DNA of 64,000 bases from an uncultured Chlorobiaceae bacterium (GCA_903824045.1 CAIJVD010000010.1:1-64000); one strand, 5' to 3'; shown: positions 27,141 to 36,310, counted from the stretch's first letter. Program-made: numbers and translations. The notes: a model not told the origin generated them from the sequence alone.

Positions 27141-29213
27141 TCAGTTCAGCGAAGGGGCGGTTTTGATGACCGTCTGCTTCATGCGGGCATTGATTTCTAC
27201 AAGATCAGACACAACGCCAACCGACTCCTGGAGCAGCACATCCTTGACGGCTGTTTTGGCGGCGGTCGAGTCTGGATCCGGAATCCACTGTTTCTCAATC
27301 TGCTTAAGCCCCTCTATCTCCGATTTGAAGGTGGTATCCAGAAGCGACACAGACTTCTTCTTGCGGATCTGGCTCAGTGTATTCAGGTCATGGATATAGC
27401 TCTGATAGAGACGGCTCCTTGAGGCACGCTCCTGCTCTTTCTGGCGCAGAACCGAGATCTCTTCAGGCGTAACATCCAGAGTCGGGCGATAGAACGCCTT
27501 TGAAATGGTAGTCCACGGAAGACTGCTGGTATAGGTATCCTCGCCAATAGTGGCCGTATCGATCATTGAGGGCATGACAATATCCGGAACAACTCCCTTG
27601 TGCTGGGTGCTGCCTCCTGATATCCGGTAAAACTTTGCAATCGTCAGCTTTATCTGACCAAGCTCACTCTTCCTCCCGAAAAAGGAGAATGGTCGCGAGA
27701 GCGTCATGATGCTCTGAACCGTCCCCTTGCCGAAAGTCCGCTCGCCGATGATCACCCCTCGGCCATAATCCTGTATGGCGGCCGCAAAAATCTCGGAGGC
27801 CGATGCGCTGTAGCGGTTTACCAGCACCGCAAGCGGCCCGCTGTACTGCTCACGCCGGTCCTCGTCACGAAGCACCACCTTGCCACCTGTCGAATTGCTG
27901 ATCTGAACGATGGGGCCTGTCTGAATAAAGAGCCCGGAAACATTGACCGCCTCCTCGAGCGATCCGCCACCGTTATCGCGCAGGTCGATGAGGATGCCTG
28001 CTACATGCTCCGCATTGAGCTCGCTGAGAATCCGGGCAACATCACGGCTGGTACTCGTATAGTTTGCGGCACTCTGCTGCTGGCCTTCGAAATCGAGGTA
28101 AAATGAGGGGATGGTGATCACACCGATCTTCTCGCCGTTCTGCAGGATGATGCTTTTCTTGGCAGCCTGCTCCTCCAGAGTCACCTTGTCGCGAACAATC
28201 TCGAGCGTCTTGGCCGGACCCCTTCCGCCCTGGCTCGCTGGCAGTACCTTCAGTCGAACAATGGTCCCCTTTTTGCCGCGAATCAGCTTGACAACATCGT
28301 TGATCCGCCATGCCGTCACGTCCACGATCTCGCCGGCCTTGCCCTGAGCGACACCGATGATCTTGTCACCCTTTTTCAAGAGGTTGCTCTTGAAGGCCGG
28401 TCCACCAGGGATGATCTCGTTGACAACCGTGTTCTCCCCCTCCGTCTGCAACTTGGCTCCTATCCCCTCCAGCGAACGGCTCATGTCGATCTGGAAGTTT
28501 TCGTACTCGTCGGGAGAGAAGTAGCTGGTATGCGGGTCAAACGAGGTCGTCACCGCGTAGGTATAGGCCTGGAAGGCATCGTCCGGCTTCATCCGGTTCA
28601 ACAGGTTCAGCCGGCTGGTAAAACTTTTGGCAAGCGCTTCACGAATCGTTGTGCCACTCTCTCCTGAATATTTCTGGTTGAGCCACTGGTACTTCAGCTC
28701 CTTTTTCCAAAGCGCAATCAGCTGCGCCTTGTCGGCAGGCCAGGGATCGTTCTTGCGATCAAGGTCAAAGCTCTCCGGTTTCGAAAAGTTGAACTTGACG
28801 GTATCGGCCACCGCCCTCATGAAGCGCATCTTCTCTTTGGCCCGCTTCAGAAAGAAATTGTAGATGGCGAAACCCGCATTAGCCTTGCCGGCCAGAAACT
28901 CGTCGTCGAGTCGGGAGCCATAGTACTTGCGAAGAGTCTCGACCTCGCTTGCAACAAAGTAGCTGTGACTGGCGTCGAGGTTGTCGATATAGCGTTTGAA
29001 TATCTGCTGCGAGAGCGAATCGTTAATTGAGATTTTCCGGTAGTGGTTCTGCAGAAGAGACTGGCTGAGATATTTTGCAGCATCCTCTTCGGCCTCAGTC
29101 GGCCGGAGAATAACAACGGCAGGGGGTGCTGCTGCCTGTCTGGACGGTGCGGAAAGAAGTGGCGTGGTGCCAAACAGCAAGACAAAAACGACAAGCAGGC
29201 TTTTTCTGAACAT
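27141..29213 (-). CDS. prc: Carboxy-terminal (tail-specific) processing protease, S41 family
   Basis: Periplasmic serine protease that trims or degrades proteins from their C-termini. I start at the ATG at 29213 (MFRKSLLVVFVLLFGTTPLLSAPS), a clear signal peptide; the track's start adds 45 residues that overlap the divergent fba leader. Of 690 residues, an N-terminal TSP helical domain precedes a PDZ domain (IGAKLQTEGENTVVNEIIPGGPAFKSNLLKKGDKI), then the S41 core with RYSASASEIFA (catalytic Ser) and ERTFGKGTVQ (catalytic Lys). Length and layout match Prc of Gram-negative bacteria. Confidence 0.95.
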   Translation of the reverse strand: MFRKSLLVVFVLLFGTTPLLSAPSRQAAAPPAVVILRPTEAEEDAAKYLSQSLLQNHYRKISINDSLSQQIFKRYIDNLDASHSYFVASEVETLRKYYGSRLDDEFLAGKANAGFAIYNFFLKRAKEKMRFMRAVADTVKFNFSKPESFDLDRKNDPWPADKAQLIALWKKELKYQWLNQKYSGESGTTIREALAKSFTSRLNLLNRMKPDDAFQAYTYAVTTSFDPHTSYFSPDEYENFQIDMSRSLEGIGAKLQTEGENTVVNEIIPGGPAFKSNLLKKGDKIIGVAQGKAGEIVDVTAWRINDVVKLIRGKKGTIVRLKVLPASQGGRGPAKTLEIVRDKVTLEEQAAKKSIILQNGEKIGVITIPSFYLDFEGQQQSAANYTSTSRDVARILSELNAEHVAGILIDLRDNGGGSLEEAVNVSGLFIQTGPIVQISNSTGGKVVLRDEDRREQYSGPLAVLVNRYSASASEIFAAAIQDYGRGVIIGERTFGKGTVQSIMTLSRPFSFFGRKSELGQIKLTIAKFYRISGGSTQHKGVVPDIVMPSMIDTATIGEDTYTSSLPWTTISKAFYRPTLDVTPEEISVLRQKEQERASRSRLYQSYIHDLNTLSQIRKKKSVSLLDTTFKSEIEGLKQIEKQWIPDPDSTAAKTAVKDVLLQESVGVVSDLVEINARMKQTVIKTAPSLN

Positions 29214-29375
29214 TTGTAAGGTAAGCGGCGCTAAAGGGTTATGTGCTGGACAAGCAGTTATCCTGTGAGGAAGAAAAATAAAAATAGTATATTGCCGGCG
29301 CTTGATAAACGGTTGCCGATGTGTATCCGGACGAAAAAAATCCGTCATAAAATACTAATAATGGGAGAGCTTTCA

Positions 29376-30350
29376 ATGCAAAACAAAAAAATCAGTTATA
29401 AAGAACTCGGCCTGGTCAACAGCAGAGAACTTTTTCAGAAAGCAGTGACCGGCGGCTATGCTGTTCCTGCCTATAACTTCAATAACCTTGAGCAGATGCA
29501 GGCCATCATCATGGCATGCGCCGAGACCGCCTCGCCGGTCATTCTGCAGGTTTCGAAAGGCGCAAGAAGCTATGCCAACGAGACCCTGCTCCGCTACCTC
29601 GCACAGGGCGCCGTAGCCTATGCAAAAGAGCTCGGCACACCTATTCCGATTGTTCTGCATCTCGACCACGGCGACAGCTTCGAGCTTTGCAAGGACTGTA
29701 TCGACTCCGGCTTCTCCTCGGTGATGATCGACGGCTCTCACCTCCCTTATGAAGAGAATATCGAACTGACCAAAAAAGTTGTAGCCTACGCTCATGAGCA
29801 TGACGTGACCGTTGAGGGTGAGCTTGGCGTGCTTGCCGGCATTGAGGATGAGGTTTCGGCCGCGCACCACACCTACACACAGCCCGAAGAGGTTGAGGAT
29901 TTCGTTGCCAAGACCGGCGTCGACAGCCTCGCCATTTCCATCGGCACTTCGCACGGTGCATTCAAGTTCAAGCCGGGCGAAGATCCGAAGATCCGCCTCG
30001 ACATTCTTGCCGAGATCGAACGCCGCATCCCAGGATTCCCGATCGTGCTGCACGGCTCCTCCTCCGTACCGCAGGAGCTCGTCAAGATCATCAACGAGCA
30101 TGGCGGAAAGCTGAAAGATGCAATCGGCATCAGCGAAGAGCAGCTTCGTCTTGCAGCAAAGTCAGCGGTCTGCAAAATCAACATCGATTCAGACGGCCGC
30201 CTTGCCATGACCGCCGCAATCCGCAAAGTGCTTGACGAAAAGCCGGAAGAGTTCGATCCGAGAAAATACCTCGGACCTGCTCGTGACTCTCTCAAGAAAC
30301 TCTACATGCACAAGAACATCAACGTTCTCGGCTCCAACGGAAAAGCCTGA
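29376..30350 (+). CDS. fba: Fructose-bisphosphate aldolase, class II
   Basis: Zinc-dependent aldol condensation of dihydroxyacetone phosphate and glyceraldehyde 3-phosphate, used here mainly for gluconeogenesis from fixed carbon. The 324-residue protein shows HLDHGDSFE (zinc ligand and catalytic region), SHLPYEENI, AISIGTSHGAFKF and LHGSSSVPQE, all class II signatures. The start at 29376 (MQNKKISYKELG) is supported by GGGAGA seven bases upstream and by family length; the track's earlier start is rejected. A terminator follows within 20 bp. Confidence 0.95.
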   Translation: MQNKKISYKELGLVNSRELFQKAVTGGYAVPAYNFNNLEQMQAIIMACAETASPVILQVSKGARSYANETLLRYLAQGAVAYAKELGTPIPIVLHLDHGDSFELCKDCIDSGFSSVMIDGSHLPYEENIELTKKVVAYAHEHDVTVEGELGVLAGIEDEVSAAHHTYTQPEEVEDFVAKTGVDSLAISIGTSHGAFKFKPGEDPKIRLDILAEIERRIPGFPIVLHGSSSVPQELVKIINEHGGKLKDAIGISEEQLRLAAKSAVCKINIDSDGRLAMTAAIRKVLDEKPEEFDPRKYLGPARDSLKKLYMHKNINVLGSNGKA

Positions 30351-30366
30351 GCATCTCCTTCACAAT

Positions 30367-30394
30367 AAAAAAGGCGCCAACCGGCGCCTTTTTT
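30367..30394 (+). terminator. Intrinsic terminator of fba
   Basis: AAAAAAGGCGCC/GGCGCCTTTTTT with loop AACC; a G+C core of six base pairs flanked by A and T tracts. Confidence 0.9.
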
Positions 30395-30478
30395 ATTATC
30401 TCATTTCGAGCATCCCTCATTTCATTTCGAACGAAGAGAGAAATCTCCTCCGCTGTCATTGCAATCTTAACCAGAATC

Positions 30479-30513
30479 AGATCTCTCTGCCGACTGGTCG
30501 GGATCGAGATGAC
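30479..30513. repeat. Dispersed intergenic repeat, copy 2
   Basis: AGATCTCTCTGCCGACTGGTCGGGATCGAGATGAC, near-identical to 23476-23510, lies between the fba terminator and the M20 gene stop. Confidence 0.7.
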
Positions 30514-30533
30514 CGTTAGCACCTCTCTGGCAA

Positions 30534-31742
30534 TCAGAGAAACTTCAGGGCGGTATAGACCAGAAGGCCTGTGCCTGTCTGAAGCGCCTGCTCCTCGGGA
30601 TTGAAGGTCGGCGAGTGGAGTGTATTGCCGCTTACCGCTTCGGGCAATCCGGTTCCGAGCTGCCAGAAGGTTCCGGGACATGCCTGCAGATAGTAGGCAA
30701 AATCCTCCGCCGTCATCAGCGGCTCACTCTTGATGACATTCTTTTTTCCAAGATACTCTTCGCAAGCCTCCCATGCCTGATCGGTCACATCCGGATCGTT
30801 GTAGAGCACCGGATAGCCGGTCCTGATCTCCACCTCTGCCTCAACACCCAATGCTTCAGCAACGTGCGTGACTGTCCTCTGCAGCCGTTCATGCAGAAGA
30901 GCGCGGAGCTCCTCGTTCATGGTTCTCATGGTACCCTGCATGGTAACCTGCCGAGGAATGACATTGGTCGCATGACCGCCATGAATCGAAGCTATCGAGA
31001 GCACTGCCGGTTCATGAGGGGGGGCAACCCTGCTGACCAGATGCTGGAGAGCGGTAATAATATGAGCCGCCGCGAGGATTGGATCAGCCGCCTTGTGCGG
31101 GGCCGAGGCATGACCGCCCTGGCCGTTAACAGTAAAATAGAGCTCATCGGCCGCAGCCATGAAGCTCCCCTTGCAGAGCGCCACCTTGCCGTTGGGCACA
31201 TTGGGGAAGCAGTGCTGTGCAATGACGACAGAAGGTTTAAACCGATCAAAAAGGCCTGCGTCAAGGAGCGGCTTTGCCCCCCCCGGTGCCTTCTCCTCCG
31301 CCGGCTGGAAGACAAGAAGCAGATCGCCCTCGAGCTCCCCTTTCATCTCCACCAGTATCTTTGCCGCACCAAGAAGCATCGCCGTATGCATGTCGTGACC
31401 GCAGGCATGCATCTTCCCCTCTTCAAGTGAACAGAAACCGTGCAGGTTCTCCTCGTTGAGCGGAAGGGCATCAATATCTGCCCTGAGAACAACAACCCTC
31501 TTTCCGGAAGAGCGACGCCCCCCTTCAATCAAAGCCACAACGCCGGTTTCAAGCAGGGGCGGCTCGGGGGTAAGACCGAGGCCTGTGAGGTAATCCCTGA
31601 TGAGTGCCGTCGTCCGAAACTCCTGGTAAGCGAGTTCGGGATGACGGTGAATATCGCGCCTGAGAGAGACGACTTCAGGATATATCTCCTCCGCACGGGC
31701 CCGAATCCTGTCGGCAAGCCCGGAAGCGTTATCTCTTTGCAT
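30534..31742 (-). CDS. M20-family amidohydrolase (N-acyl-L-amino acid hydrolase-like)
   Basis: A 402-residue metallopeptidase that removes acyl or amide groups from amino acids or similar compounds. Motifs: HRHPELAYQE near the start, ACGHDMHTAMLLGAAK (metal Cys/His), QPAEEKAPGGAKPLLDAG (catalytic Glu) and AQHCFPNVPNGKV. This matches the AmiB/hippurate hydrolase/HipO subgroup, cytoplasmic and without a signal peptide. The gene is divergent from the XRE-S24 regulator across a 275-bp promoter region. The exact substrate is not predictable. Confidence 0.92.
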   Translation of the reverse strand: MQRDNASGLADRIRARAEEIYPEVVSLRRDIHRHPELAYQEFRTTALIRDYLTGLGLTPEPPLLETGVVALIEGGRRSSGKRVVVLRADIDALPLNEENLHGFCSLEEGKMHACGHDMHTAMLLGAAKILVEMKGELEGDLLLVFQPAEEKAPGGAKPLLDAGLFDRFKPSVVIAQHCFPNVPNGKVALCKGSFMAAADELYFTVNGQGGHASAPHKAADPILAAAHIITALQHLVSRVAPPHEPAVLSIASIHGGHATNVIPRQVTMQGTMRTMNEELRALLHERLQRTVTHVAEALGVEAEVEIRTGYPVLYNDPDVTDQAWEACEEYLGKKNVIKSEPLMTAEDFAYYLQACPGTFWQLGTGLPEAVSGNTLHSPTFNPEEQALQTGTGLLVYTALKFL

Positions 31743-31913
31743 AAATGTTTGTTATCTGTTAAATCCGGAAAGGGACAAAACCCCGCCCGCAGTGCCCGGC
31801 CCAATGACCGGGGATTACTTTATCCGCCACTCCAAGGTACAAATAAGCCGGCAAAAGGAAAAGGCCAGCTCGTAACGGCACGATGAGGCACCACCGACAG
31901 AGAGCCGGAAATT

Positions 31914-31941
31914 TTGAATATCGGAAAATAATGAATATACT
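31914..31941 (+). promoter_or_regulatory. Candidate sigma70-type promoter for XRE-S24 regulator
   Basis: TTGAAT, 16 bp, TATACT, about 75 bp upstream of the regulator's ATG. It overlaps the left arm of the inverted repeat at 31916-31960. Confidence 0.4.
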
Positions 31942-31960
31942 CCCATAATTAACGATATTC
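31916..31960. promoter_or_regulatory. Candidate operator: 8-bp inverted repeat GAATATCG/CGATATTC
   Basis: Perfect arms at 31916-31923 and 31953-31960 with 29 bp between them. One arm overlaps the candidate promoter and the other falls near its expected start point, a layout that suits autoregulation by the downstream HTH protein. Could also be a chance pairing in AT-rich DNA. Confidence 0.35.
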
Positions 31961-32017
31961 CGACACCTCCCATTTGAGGGCTATAGAGGGCACTGGAAGA
32001 CAAAACGGAGCACCGCA

Positions 32018-32749
32018 ATGAAAAAAGGCAACTCTCTCGGGGCGCGCATCAGAAGTGTGCGCAACCACTTCAATCTCCGCCAGGAGGAGTTCGGTGAAAA
32101 AATCGGGCTCTCCGGTAACCGGGTATCCGAAATCGAGCTCGACAAGGGTGGAACGACGGCTTCAGTCATGATGTCGATATCCAGGGAGTTCCCCGTCGAC
32201 CCCCAGTGGCTGCTATCGGGTGAAGGCACCATGCTGAAGAGTGCAGCGGAGCGCATCCCCATCCTCCCGGAAGCAACCATCTCCTCCCGCCTCAACACGC
32301 TCGAAGAGCAGGTTGCTCGCTATATGAACATGATTGTCGGGAGCGAACCGGGCGAAGCGGTGACAAAAGTGCCGCTCTACAGCAACGCCGTCCCGGCCGG
32401 AATGCCCGATGCCGCATCAAACGACGTCGAGGAGTTTCTCGACATGCCCGCATCATGGACGCAGGGCAAAAAGAATGTTTTTGCGCTCAGGGTTAACGGC
32501 GACAGCATGATTGAGGTTGGCATCATGCCGGGAGACATTCTGCTTGTGGAGGCACGCCAAACCGCGAAAGACCGGCAGGTAGTCATTGCAAGCATAAACG
32601 GAGAGGTGACCGTCAAGACCCTCTGCATCAGCAGCGGCGGAACCATCTCGCTTGCACCGGAAAACCGCCGCTACCGCCCCATAGCCATCACGCCCGACAC
32701 CGACTTCCGCATCCAGGGCATTGTGCTTGCCGCCGTCCGCCACTACTGA
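32018..32749 (+). CDS. XRE-family transcriptional regulator with S24 (LexA/CI-like) peptidase domain
   Basis: A 243-residue repressor. N-terminal helix-turn-helix (RQEEFGEKIGLSGNRVSEIELDKGG, ~21-45), a linker with a short coiled segment, then a complete S24 domain: cleavage-type dipeptide Ala127-Gly128 in VPAGMP, catalytic Ser163 in VNGDSM and Lys200 in GEVTVKTL. All residues needed for RecA-stimulated self-cleavage are present, so it may respond to DNA damage like CI or LexA. There are no phage genes around it, so it looks like a chromosomal regulator. A terminator follows and an inverted repeat lies upstream. Confidence 0.93.
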   Translation: MKKGNSLGARIRSVRNHFNLRQEEFGEKIGLSGNRVSEIELDKGGTTASVMMSISREFPVDPQWLLSGEGTMLKSAAERIPILPEATISSRLNTLEEQVARYMNMIVGSEPGEAVTKVPLYSNAVPAGMPDAASNDVEEFLDMPASWTQGKKNVFALRVNGDSMIEVGIMPGDILLVEARQTAKDRQVVIASINGEVTVKTLCISSGGTISLAPENRRYRPIAITPDTDFRIQGIVLAAVRHY

Positions 32750-32788
32750 CCCCCCTTTTACTCGCCCCTCAGCAAACACAGCAGAAAT

Positions 32789-32821
32789 GCAAAAAGCATC
32801 GACTGGATCGATGCTTTTTGC
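32789..32821. terminator. Intrinsic terminator of XRE-S24 gene
   Basis: Perfect 14-bp stem GCAAAAAGCATCGA/TCGATGCTTTTTGC with a 5-nt loop; symmetric A/T tracts allow either direction. Confidence 0.88.
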
Positions 32822-33430
32822 GTTAAACCGAATGAAGTATGTTTGACTGACTGAGGCCGGTTGAAACAGGAATGCCTGTAGTTGAAGATGTTACCTGCGA
32901 TAAATCAAAAGAATTCGTAGCCATAAAAGTCTCCTGTTCAGGAATAATATTCCGGGGTAACTCGACGCAGATCGAGCGGCTTATGCACTTACGTTCTGCA
33001 GTGCCGGGTACTCAAAAAGTCTTTCGTGAATCGGGGGTACAGATGTGTGCGGATCAAATCCGCTTGCCTTGGCCTTGGTTTTGAGCCTTGCACGTTGCCT
33101 GAAGGCACAGGATCGCGCAGTAATAAAGGCCTTGTCCAAGTGAGCAGGGGAAACATGGAGAATTACGTTTCTGCCCACATGACTCAACTTGGTATTTGAT
33201 TATTATTAAGCTGAATAGCAAATTTTTGGCAGAATATGTGGCGTCTTTTTTTACAAGGAAACCCCTGTTGGATCTTGCCTATTATGCGGCAAAAAGGCTG
33301 GCGCAATTACGTTCCGATGGAGGTGAAAAAATTGTAGCCGGGGGCATGTCACTCCTGACAGAGCGCGGGTTATCTCAAATGAAGCCCCCTGGGGTGTAGG
33401 GAGCTTCATGGGCTAACGGTTTCGGTTGGC
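32822..33430. other. ~600-bp region without a convincing gene
   Basis: Short ORFs on both strands have no resemblance to known families and begin at weak or non-ATG codons. Base composition varies along the stretch. It may hold decayed sequence. An imperfect hairpin (ATGAAGC/GCTTCAT, 33379-33409) lies just past the end of the minus-strand 83-aa gene and could help terminate the secretion operon. Confidence 0.5.
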
Positions 33431-33682
33431 CTACTCGGCGGCGGAGTCGGCAGGTGCTTCGGTATCGTTCTTTTTCAGGATGCCGTCTTCGACCATTTTG
33501 CTGATGGCTTTTGAAAGCTGGTCATGGGTTCTCAGCAGTGCGGGTACGGAGAGCGCAACGGCTCCGACGGTACGGAGGTTAGCTTTTTCCTGTTCGAGCT
33601 GAAGGATATTGACGAGGTCAAAACGAATGACGCCGTCAATCAGCGAAATGTTGGCAATGCCGTCTGCGTAGATTGTCTGCAT
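33431..33682 (-). CDS. Uncharacterised 83-aa protein at the end of the type I secretion operon
   Basis: The protein starts MQTIYADGIANISLIDGVIRFDLVNI, a strand-rich opening with a GVIRFDL core, then a helical part (PALLRTHDQLSKAISKMVEDGILKK) and an acidic Ala-rich tail. There is no signal peptide. I have an impression of similar short proteins next to PrtD/HlyD/TolC genes elsewhere but cannot name a family. It lies 43 bp after the TolC-like gene on the same strand. It may be a cytoplasmic accessory, a chaperone or a small cargo; none of these can be decided from sequence. Confidence 0.7.
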   Translation of the reverse strand: MQTIYADGIANISLIDGVIRFDLVNILQLEQEKANLRTVGAVALSVPALLRTHDQLSKAISKMVEDGILKKNDTEAPADSAAE

Positions 33683-33725
33683 GGTAGATCTCTCCTGTTG
33701 AAAAGTTATTGGTTAAATACTGGAC

Positions 33726-35126
33726 TTATTTTCCGGTGGCAGCAAGCCAGCCGTTGACCTCGTCGAGGTCGAATGACGAGAGCGTTCCTGCGCTCTGGCG
33801 AAGCATGAGGAAATTGAGGATATACTGGTATCGCGACTTGGCAAGATTCCGGCGGCTTGCCAGAAGCTTCTGTTCAGCTTCAAGCACGTCGACATTGCTG
33901 CGCAGCCCCGCTTCGTAGCCTTTGCGCGTTCCGGTGAGAGCGACCTCCTGTGATTGCATTGCCTGAAGATAGGCATTGATCTGGGCTATGCTGGCGATGA
34001 CGCTGTTATAATACTTGCGAACATCAGATTCGACCGCTCGTTCCTCGCCGTTGAGCAGCTCCCCTGCTTTCACCCACTTTGCATGTGCCTGGCGCACAGC
34101 TGCGCTGGTGTATCCTCCGCTGTAAATCGGCACGTTCAGCTGCAACCCGATAGAGTAGGTGTCGTAGGTAGAGCCGATCGAGTAGTTGTTTTCACTCACG
34201 GAGTAGTTTCTCCCGGCAACCAGGTCGATTGTTGGATAGCGCATTGCCCGCTGCTTTTCGATCTCGCGTTTCGAGATGCTGGCATCCTTGCGTGCGGCAC
34301 TCAGCAAGGGGTTTTTGGAGAGAGCCAGCTCTACCCAGGACTCGACCCGGGCAGGAGAGGGTGCATTGAGGGTGAGCTTTTCAGGAACCAGCCTGCAGAT
34401 CCTGTCGGGATAGACGCCTGTGAGAACTTCAAGCTCCCGGCGTGCGAGTTCAGCGGAGTTGGCAATATCCAGACCCTCTGCCACCGCCATGTCGTAGTTT
34501 GCCTGCGACTCCTTGATCTCGGTGATGGTGCCGAACCCTTTTTCATATCGCTTTTTGGCCTGGTTGAGCTGCTCGAGAGATGAACGGATGTGTGCCTGGC
34601 TGAACTCTATGTTGTCCTCTCCATAGAGCGCATTGCAGTAAGCTTCAGCGATCCTGACCATGAGGCCGAGACCCTCCTTCTGCAGTTCAGCATCACTTTT
34701 GGCGGCAACGTCCCTGGACTGCTTGTATTCAGCGATATTTGACAGATTAAGTATCGATTGGCGGACCGTCAGGCTCTGGCCGATGGTGTTGTAATACTGA
34801 GTTGGATCCAGAAATCCCTTCGCGGCATGCTGCGTAGAGTTTCTTCCTCTCGAAGAGCTTGCCCGAACGGTCGGGCGAAACTGGGACTTCGCCTTGTCGA
34901 CCTCTTCCTTGTAAACAAGATTTTCCGCCTGGGCCGCACGATAGCGCGAATCATACTCGACGGCCTTCTGGTATGCTCCGCTGAGATTCAGCGTCTCGGC
35001 ATGACCTGAACCCAGTGGCGACAGTGCTGTGGCGGCAATAAGGCATGTCATCAGTTTCTTCATCGGCACTCTCTTCATTAACTCCATGGTATCGGGTTTG
35101 TCGATTTGATTCCTCTCTCTGTTCAC
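33726..35126 (-). CDS. TolC-family outer-membrane channel of type I secretion system
   Basis: Forms the outer-membrane exit duct for the ABC exporter and HlyD adaptor. 466 residues in the track, with a signal peptide around MKKLMTCLIAATALSPLGSGHA and two OEP repeats containing long helices (ALSKNPLLSAARKDASISKREIEKQR, GLRSNVDVLEAEQKLLASRRNLAKS). The longest reading starts at a GTG preceded by AGGAG at ideal spacing just inside the end of the HlyD gene; ATG codons at 35078 or 35063 would give a more standard signal peptide. The ends nearly abut the HlyD gene, so co-translation is likely. Confidence 0.93.
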   Translation of the reverse strand: MNRERNQIDKPDTMELMKRVPMKKLMTCLIAATALSPLGSGHAETLNLSGAYQKAVEYDSRYRAAQAENLVYKEEVDKAKSQFRPTVRASSSRGRNSTQHAAKGFLDPTQYYNTIGQSLTVRQSILNLSNIAEYKQSRDVAAKSDAELQKEGLGLMVRIAEAYCNALYGEDNIEFSQAHIRSSLEQLNQAKKRYEKGFGTITEIKESQANYDMAVAEGLDIANSAELARRELEVLTGVYPDRICRLVPEKLTLNAPSPARVESWVELALSKNPLLSAARKDASISKREIEKQRAMRYPTIDLVAGRNYSVSENNYSIGSTYDTYSIGLQLNVPIYSGGYTSAAVRQAHAKWVKAGELLNGEERAVESDVRKYYNSVIASIAQINAYLQAMQSQEVALTGTRKGYEAGLRSNVDVLEAEQKLLASRRNLAKSRYQYILNFLMLRQSAGTLSSFDLDEVNGWLAATGK

Positions 35127-35128
35127 CC

Positions 35129-36310
35129 CTACTCCTCTTTCATTGAGACGTTTATTCTCTTGACAAGCGGATCAAGCAGGTAGGTCAACAGCGAACGCTC
35201 ACCGGTCTTGATAACCACCTGTACGGGCATGCCTGGCTGCATCTGGCGGTTGCCGAGCGACTTCAGTCCGGCAGGTGTCACCGAGACGCGGGCAAGGTAG
35301 TAGGGTGCTGCCGGCTGGGCCGGGTTTGAGGAAGGATCGGTAACAATATCATGCGAAAGCGATTCCACCCGTCCCTCAACAACAAGCTGCGGAGAGTGGG
35401 CAAAGGAGGAGAAGCTGATGCTTACCGCCAACCCCTTGCGAATGCTGTCGATAAGGTGCGGGGCGATCTTGGCGTCAATCAGGAGAGCCTCATCGCTTGG
35501 GACGATATCCATGATCTTCTGGCCCGGCTGGATCACCGCTCCAACCGTCTGCACCTGCAGCCCTACAATCTGGCCAGAAGCAGATGCGCGGATAGTTGTG
35601 TCGGCAAGCTCTTCGGCGAGCGCTCTGGTTTTTTCGGCATCGGCCTCGACCTCCCGCTGAATCTGCGCAAGCTCAGTGGCGGTGTTGCTCCTGAATTCGG
35701 AGATTTTGAGTTCAAGTTCACGCTGTTGGCTCTTTGGAGCATACCCCTCCTTGACGAGTGAGGTAACCCCTGCAAGCTGTTCGTTGAGGATGCCGAGCGT
35801 TATGCGGCGCGAATTGAAGAGCTCCCGCTGGTTCTGCATGTTCAGCGCAGCAAGCGCCCTGTCGGGGTCGTTGAGAAGATCCTTGTGAAAGGTGATAGAA
35901 GCAGACCCCCGAAGTTCGGCCATCAGGCGGTCAGCCGCGGCGCGTAAACCGAGATAGTGCTGGTGGACCTCATCGTATCTGGCTTTTGCCGTCTGGCTGT
36001 CGAGCCTGATGAGCTCATCCCCCTGGTGAACCATCTGCCCCTCCCTGACACTGACCTTTTCGATCCGGCCGCCCCGAAGGTTCTCGACGACCTTGCGCTT
36101 GGTGGCGATGCTGACCAGACCCTGGCAAGGCACGCCTTCATCGAGCGGGGCAAATGCCGACCAGAGCAAAAATCCGCCGAATCCCACAAGCAGGATCCAG
36201 ATACCAAGCCTGACGGGAGTTCGGGTATCACGATAGGAGGCCCATTTTGAGGTAGCTGCATCTTGGGGTGGCAGGGTGCTCAACGATGGCTTGCTCTCAG
36301 TAGTGCTCAT
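35129..36310 (-). CDS. HlyD-family membrane-fusion (adaptor) protein, type I secretion
   Basis: Periplasmic adaptor linking the inner-membrane ABC exporter to the TolC-like channel. The 393-residue protein has a short cytoplasmic start, one transmembrane helix (LGIWILLVGFGGFLLWSAF), a lipoyl-like half-motif (VENLRGGRIEKVSVREGQMVHQGDELIRLD), a coiled-coil hairpin and a C-terminal beta-barrel region (QPGMPVQVVIKTGERSLLTYLLDPLVKRI), the PrtE/HlyD layout. It sits between the second ABC gene (30 bp away) and the TolC-like gene. Confidence 0.94.
   Translation of the reverse strand: MSTTESKPSLSTLPPQDAATSKWASYRDTRTPVRLGIWILLVGFGGFLLWSAFAPLDEGVPCQGLVSIATKRKVVENLRGGRIEKVSVREGQMVHQGDELIRLDSQTAKARYDEVHQHYLGLRAAADRLMAELRGSASITFHKDLLNDPDRALAALNMQNQRELFNSRRITLGILNEQLAGVTSLVKEGYAPKSQQRELELKISEFRSNTATELAQIQREVEADAEKTRALAEELADTTIRASASGQIVGLQVQTVGAVIQPGQKIMDIVPSDEALLIDAKIAPHLIDSIRKGLAVSISFSSFAHSPQLVVEGRVESLSHDIVTDPSSNPAQPAAPYYLARVSVTPAGLKSLGNRQMQPGMPVQVVIKTGERSLLTYLLDPLVKRINVSMKEE

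Noticed and set aside
32018-32749. XRE-S24 gene as a sign of a prophage
   Set aside because: No integrase, structural, lysis or replication phage genes are near; neighbours are housekeeping genes.
32872-33399. Two small plus-strand ORFs in the 600-bp gap
   Set aside because: Short, one with a TTG start, no recognisable family; not supported.
33726-35126. Possibility that the TolC-like gene is frameshifted near its start
   Set aside because: The long n-region arises from the GTG start choice; internal ATG codons give a normal signal peptide in the same frame, so no frameshift is needed.
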